This document shows, piece after piece, positions 62,466 through 64,000 of a stretch of 64,000 nucleotides of DNA; within the stretch, counting starts at the first letter, position 1; the number at the start of each line of letters is the position of its first letter. The position numbers were made by a program, and so were the translations under genes. Origin of the DNA: Tundrisphaera sp051175315. Lineage in GTDB: Bacteria; Planctomycetota; Planctomycetia; Isosphaerales; Isosphaeraceae. Below the pieces are notes generated by a model. The model was not told where the DNA came from, did not search any database, and saw only the letters and a program-made list of their open reading frames with translations. The stretch covers positions 4,216,001 through 4,280,000 of the forward strand of contig NZ_CP195100.1 in the NCBI RefSeq assembly GCF_051175315.1, in the 5' to 3' direction.

Positions 62466-64000
62466 CTAGCGATTCAGCACGAATTCGTTGGAGTTGAGCA
62501 ACGCCCAGAACATGTCTTCCATGACGTTGATGGTGTCGTAGTTGTTGGAAAGATAGGCCCGGGCCGTGTCCAGCTCGCGCCGGGTCGGGGACCGGCTCAG
62601 GGCGGCCATGTAGAGGGCGTTGACGACATACCCTTCCACCGACCCCTTGGCCTGGAGCTGGGCACGGTCCAGGAGGTCGCGGAGGAAGCTGCCGTTCTTG
62701 CCGCCGACCGCCTTTTCCATCAGCTCGCCGTTCATCATCATGAGGGCCTGGGGGATGGTCCCCTGGAAGCTCGACCCTTCCTCCCCCTCGTCGTTGGCGA
62801 AGGCGAAGATGAACTGGCCCATCCAGGCGTCGCGGCGCTTGGTGTTGTCCTCGCCGCCGCCGGCCTTGTGGGCGGCCGTGGCCACGATCAGGGAGTCGAA
62901 CAGCTGCTCGGGCGACATCGGCTTGAGGGCCATGTGGCTGAACAGGGTCTCGTCCTTCTCGTTGTCCTTGGTCGCCTGGCTGGTGAGCTGATAGGCCTCG
63001 CTGTTCATGATCCAGCGGATCAGGTTCTTGATGTCGTAGCCGCCGTCGCGGAACTCCTGGCCGAGGCGGTCGAGCAGCTCGGGATGGCTGGGCGGGTTGT
63101 GGTCGCCGAAGTCGTCCACCGGCTGGACGAAGCCCCGGCCCATGAAGTGGCCCCACATCCGGTTGACGAACGCCTTGCTGAACGCCTCGTTCTTGGGCTC
63201 GGTGATGAAGTCGGCCAACGCCTTGCGGCGATTGACGTCCTTATCCTGGCTGATCTTGCGGCCGTCCAGGAAGGTCGGGAAGGCGATCCCCAGCCGGGCG
63301 TCGCGGCGCTCGAACGAGGCGAATTTGTCGGTCGGCACGTCGCTCAGCAGGGTGTGGTCGTACTTCTCGGTCCCGGCGGCGTCGGCCGCCATCACGTCCT
63401 GCTTCTTGAGGCCCTTGTAGAAGGCGTTGATGCCCCAGAAGTCGGCCTGCTTCCAGTCGTTGGACGGGTGGTCGTGGCACTGGGTGCACTGGATCTGCTG
63501 GCCGAGCAGGACCCGGGTCGTGATCGACGTGAGGTTGACGGCCCCCTCGTCCATGTGGGCCAGGGTGAAGTTGACCGCGCCGTTCTCCTTGTTCGAGCCC
63601 TCGGCGACGATGAGGTCGCGGGCGAACTCGTTCCAGGGGCGATTCTCGGCGAACCCGCGGCGGAACCAGGCGGTCAGGGCGTCGGGGTCGACGTCGCGAT
63701 CCGGCCGCTTCCGGCCCAGGAGCGTCACCTTCCACAGGGTCGCGAAGTGCTTGGGATAGTCGGGCGACGCCAGCAGGTAGTCCACCAGCTTGGCGCGGCG
63801 GCCCGGGTCCTTGCCGCTGGCGAGGAAGCTGGTCGCCTCCTTGATGTTCGGGATCCGGCCCAGGACGTCCAGGTAGGCCCGGCGGAGGAATTCCTCGTCG
63901 GTGGCCGGGCGCGACGGCTTGATGCTGGCGGACTCCCATGACTCGCGGATCATGGTGTCGATGTAGTCGAGCCGGACGGCGGCGGGGGCGGGATTCGTCC
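62466..64000 (-). CDS. DUF1549/DUF1553 (planctomycete PSD-type) protein, 5' end cut off
   Basis: At least 510 residues; the frame is open to the window edge, so the N-terminus is missing. EEFLRRAYLDVLGRIPNIKEATSFL and DYLLASPDYPKHFATLWK belong to DUF1549. QIQCTQCHDHPSNDWKQADFWGINAFYKG carries a CxxCH heme-type motif. FVNRMWGHFMGRGFVQPVDDFGDHNPPSHPELLD and IMNSEAYQLTSQ are the DUF1553 signature, and it ends ALLNSNEFVLNR. These proteins usually follow a cytochrome-like domain and pair with DUF1501 proteins, as here (85-nt gap). The role in planctomycetes is unproven; sulfatase-like degradation or electron transfer has been guessed. Confidence 0.92.
   Translation of the reverse strand, partial: TNPAPAAVRLDYIDTMIRESWESASIKPSRPATDEEFLRRAYLDVLGRIPNIKEATSFLASGKDPGRRAKLVDYLLASPDYPKHFATLWKVTLLGRKRPDRDVDPDALTAWFRRGFAENRPWNEFARDLIVAEGSNKENGAVNFTLAHMDEGAVNLTSITTRVLLGQQIQCTQCHDHPSNDWKQADFWGINAFYKGLKKQDVMAADAAGTEKYDHTLLSDVPTDKFASFERRDARLGIAFPTFLDGRKISQDKDVNRRKALADFITEPKNEAFSKAFVNRMWGHFMGRGFVQPVDDFGDHNPPSHPELLDRLGQEFRDGGYDIKNLIRWIMNSEAYQLTSQATKDNEKDETLFSHMALKPMSPEQLFDSLIVATAAHKAGGGEDNTKRRDAWMGQFIFAFANDEGEEGSSFQGTIPQALMMMNGELMEKAVGGKNGSFLRDLLDRAQLQAKGSVEGYVVNALYMAALSRSPTRRELDTARAYLSNNYDTINVMEDMFWALLNSNEFVLNR

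Overview
The window is high-GC bacterial chromosome that looks like Planctomycetota, most likely the Isosphaeraceae. The support is indirect. Two secreted proteins carry PEP-CTERM tails. A DUF1501 gene sits beside a DUF1549/DUF1553-type gene, a pairing very common in planctomycetes. EF-G has the 'AHIDSGKTT' variant G1 motif typical of the spirochaete/planctomycete/mitochondrial EF-G group. There are giant secreted or membrane-anchored ORFs, and an intergenic repeat built on TTGGSTTCGTTTGG. No rRNA, tRNA, CRISPR array, phage or insertion sequence was recognised.

Layout. At 1-5 kb are the 5' part of carB, a secreted gene without a visible stop codon, a PEP-CTERM protein, a secreted esterase-like hydrolase and a small acidic protein. 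At 4.3-7.8 kb is the translation cluster rpsB-tsf-pyrH-frr (minus strand) with a good sigma70-type promoter. At 7.8-12 kb is a sulfur-carrier group (cysteine desulfurase-like, ThiF/MoeB-like, MoaD/ThiS-like, thrC), interrupted by a repeat- and palindrome-rich spacer. At 12.4-18 kb are a small secreted protein, a bifunctional PutA, a YbaK-type deacylase, rpsT and a divergent endonuclease III-like protein. At 18-22.4 kb are a large LolA-like periplasmic protein and two paralogous secreted proteins ending at a perfect 18-bp hairpin. At 22.5-24.4 kb a GT2 glycosyltransferase overlaps a methyltransferase. At 24.5-29.7 kb is a glycolate oxidase operon glcD-x-glcE-glcF-y with two unknown genes. At 29.7-35.1 kb are an atypical PEP-CTERM gene and a nucleoside-salvage operon (upp, deoA/pdp, a TfoX-like gene, a nucleoside transporter, punA).

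At 35.4-37.5 kb is a small accessory patch. It has a PIN toxin-antitoxin pair with duplicated operator-like palindromes, a convergent ParE/RelE pair and an unknown gene of lower GC. At 37.5-43 kb are fusA with promoter and terminator, a HIT hydrolase, a membrane PIN-TRAM protein and a putative membrane zinc protease. At 43-47.6 kb are a ROK kinase overlapping a GmhA-like SIS isomerase, divergent from a GT39-like membrane protein.

At 47.7-61 kb are a membrane protein with anti-sigma-like, FecR-like and HEAT-like parts, an inositol-monophosphatase-like enzyme, and two overlapping giant genes (1144 and 2312 aa). The second giant looks like a fusion of two signal-peptide/ectodomain/membrane units. 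This tandem giant locus is the best candidate for an undescribed system. The window closes with the DUF1501 gene and a truncated DUF1549/DUF1553 gene.
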